Shown here one piece after another: positions 63,493 through 64,000 of a stretch of 64,000 nucleotides of DNA. Under the pieces are notes generated by a model. That model was given only the letters and a program-made list of their open reading frames with translations, was not told the DNA's origin and did no database searches. The translations under genes and the position numbers were made by a program. Location of the stretch: contig NZ_CP051302.1 in assembly GCF_024181405.1 (NCBI RefSeq), positions 1,798,001 through 1,862,000 on the forward strand. The letters run 5' to 3'. Within the stretch, counting starts at the first letter, position 1; the number at the start of each line of letters is the position of its first letter. The DNA comes from Treponema denticola. Its GTDB lineage: Bacteria; Spirochaetota; Spirochaetia; Treponematales; Treponemataceae.

Positions 63493-64000
63493 TATCGTGC
63501 CACCACCTCAGTTTTAAGTTTATTTAATGCGGTTTTTCCACAAATAGCTTCTACAATTGCAAAGGCAAATTCTTCTGCAGCCCCTGCTGCACAGGCCGTT
63601 ATTATATTTCCGTCTCTGATGACACGCTCTCCGGCCTTAGGCTTTGTACTCAAATCCTGTCCCATACCGGGGTAGCAGGTATAGTTTTTTCCTTCTAAAA
63701 GGCCCCAAGAGCCCAGGGCAAGGGCAGGAGCCGCGCAGATTGCAGCTACGATTCCTCCGCCTGCAAGGGTCTTTTTTGCAAATTCTCTGACAGCCTCTGA
63801 GCCGGCAAGAGTGCTGCTGTTAGGAAGGCCGCCGGGAAGGATGACGGCAATTAAATCGCCATCCGTTTGCAAGGCTTCTTCCAACACAATATCACAGGTT
63901 ATAGGAACCTTGTGAGAAGAAACTATAGTTTTCCCTCCAACACCAACCGTAATCAAATCTATTCCGGCCCTTCTCAAATAATCTATGGGCGTAAGGGCTT
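63492..64000 (-). CDS. DJ-1/PfpI-family protein (5' end beyond window)
   Basis: Partial: about 169 residues visible, open at the right edge. The frame reads ALTPIDYLRRAGIDLITVG at the edge, the usual early segment of DJ-1/YajL proteins, so only the first 10-20 residues are missing. The nucleophile Cys is in AAICAAPALAL, and the acidic partner region ILPGGLPNSSTL is present. The apparent TTG start at 63977 is not the true start. Possible role in protein or glyoxal stress repair. Confidence 0.88.
   Translation of the reverse strand, partial: ALTPIDYLRRAGIDLITVGVGGKTIVSSHKVPITCDIVLEEALQTDGDLIAVILPGGLPNSSTLAGSEAVREFAKKTLAGGGIVAAICAAPALALGSWGLLEGKNYTCYPGMGQDLSTKPKAGERVIRDGNIITACAAGAAEEFAFAIVEAICGKTALNKLKTEVVAR

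Overview
The window looks like chromosomal DNA of a host-associated treponeme, most consistent with Treponema denticola or a close relative. The evidence is: Asn at the rifampicin-site position equivalent to E. coli RpoB Ser531; a selenocysteine-encoded SelD; an oxygen-sensing di-iron protein (ODP) next to a sensor-less cytoplasmic chemoreceptor; a eukaryotic-type hexokinase; and low GC with many U-rich terminators. The strain cannot be told from sequence alone. No rRNA, CRISPR array, prophage or complete insertion sequence is seen.

Layout. 1-10.7 kb (minus strand): one transcription/translation operon read from a clear promoter at 10.75 kb: tRNA-Thr, rpmG, tRNA-Trp, secE, nusG, rplK, rplA, rplJ, rplL, rpoB, rpoC (rpoC runs off the left edge). 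10.8-15.6 kb: a tripartite export operon (C39 peptidase-ABC exporter, HlyD-type adaptor, TolC-like outer-membrane protein) with no visible substrate. 15.7-20.7 kb: lipoprotein and LysM-like pair, a beta-propeller/degenerate NodB protein, two unrecognised genes. 20.8-26.4 kb: Rpn-type nuclease, a two-gene K+ channel/cNMP-binding system, an M42 aminopeptidase, and an ABC exporter whose promoter spacer contains nine consecutive G. 26.7-32.8 kb: malic enzyme, shikimate kinase, a lipoprotein, a LigB/AMMECR1 fusion, a TIR- or deoxyribosyltransferase-like ankyrin protein, queA. 32.9-37.5 kb: a selenium-metabolism cluster (cysteine desulfurase-like enzyme, SelD with in-frame UGA, periplasmic FMN-domain-like lipoprotein, DUF3343, TusA/YedF-like, YedE-like transporter). 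37.8-48.5 kb: hexokinase, metK, EamA transporter, rpsU, GNAT, MATE, arcC, selA, uvrC, HPt protein. 48.6-54.9 kb: htpG, a small ORF, a YdjH/YdjG/YdjI-like envelope-stress set, GNAT. 54.9-60.9 kb: prmC, prfA, priA, uracil-DNA glycosylase, SPFH-like protein. 61-64 kb: chemoreceptor plus ODP oxygen/iron sensor, a methyltransferase, and a DJ-1 family protein that runs off the right edge.

Themes. Selenium use links selD, selA and the yedE/yedF/DUF3343 cluster. Several genes (selA, malic enzyme, the ankyrin gene, probably the AMMECR1 gene) have a -10 box ending 6-7 nt before the start codon and no Shine-Dalgarno, which predicts leaderless mRNAs. The best regulatory lead is the poly-G tract set exactly between the -35 and -10 of the ABC exporter promoter, a likely phase-variation switch. 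A small CGCAAAG-type repeat occurs three times, once inside the prmC reading frame.
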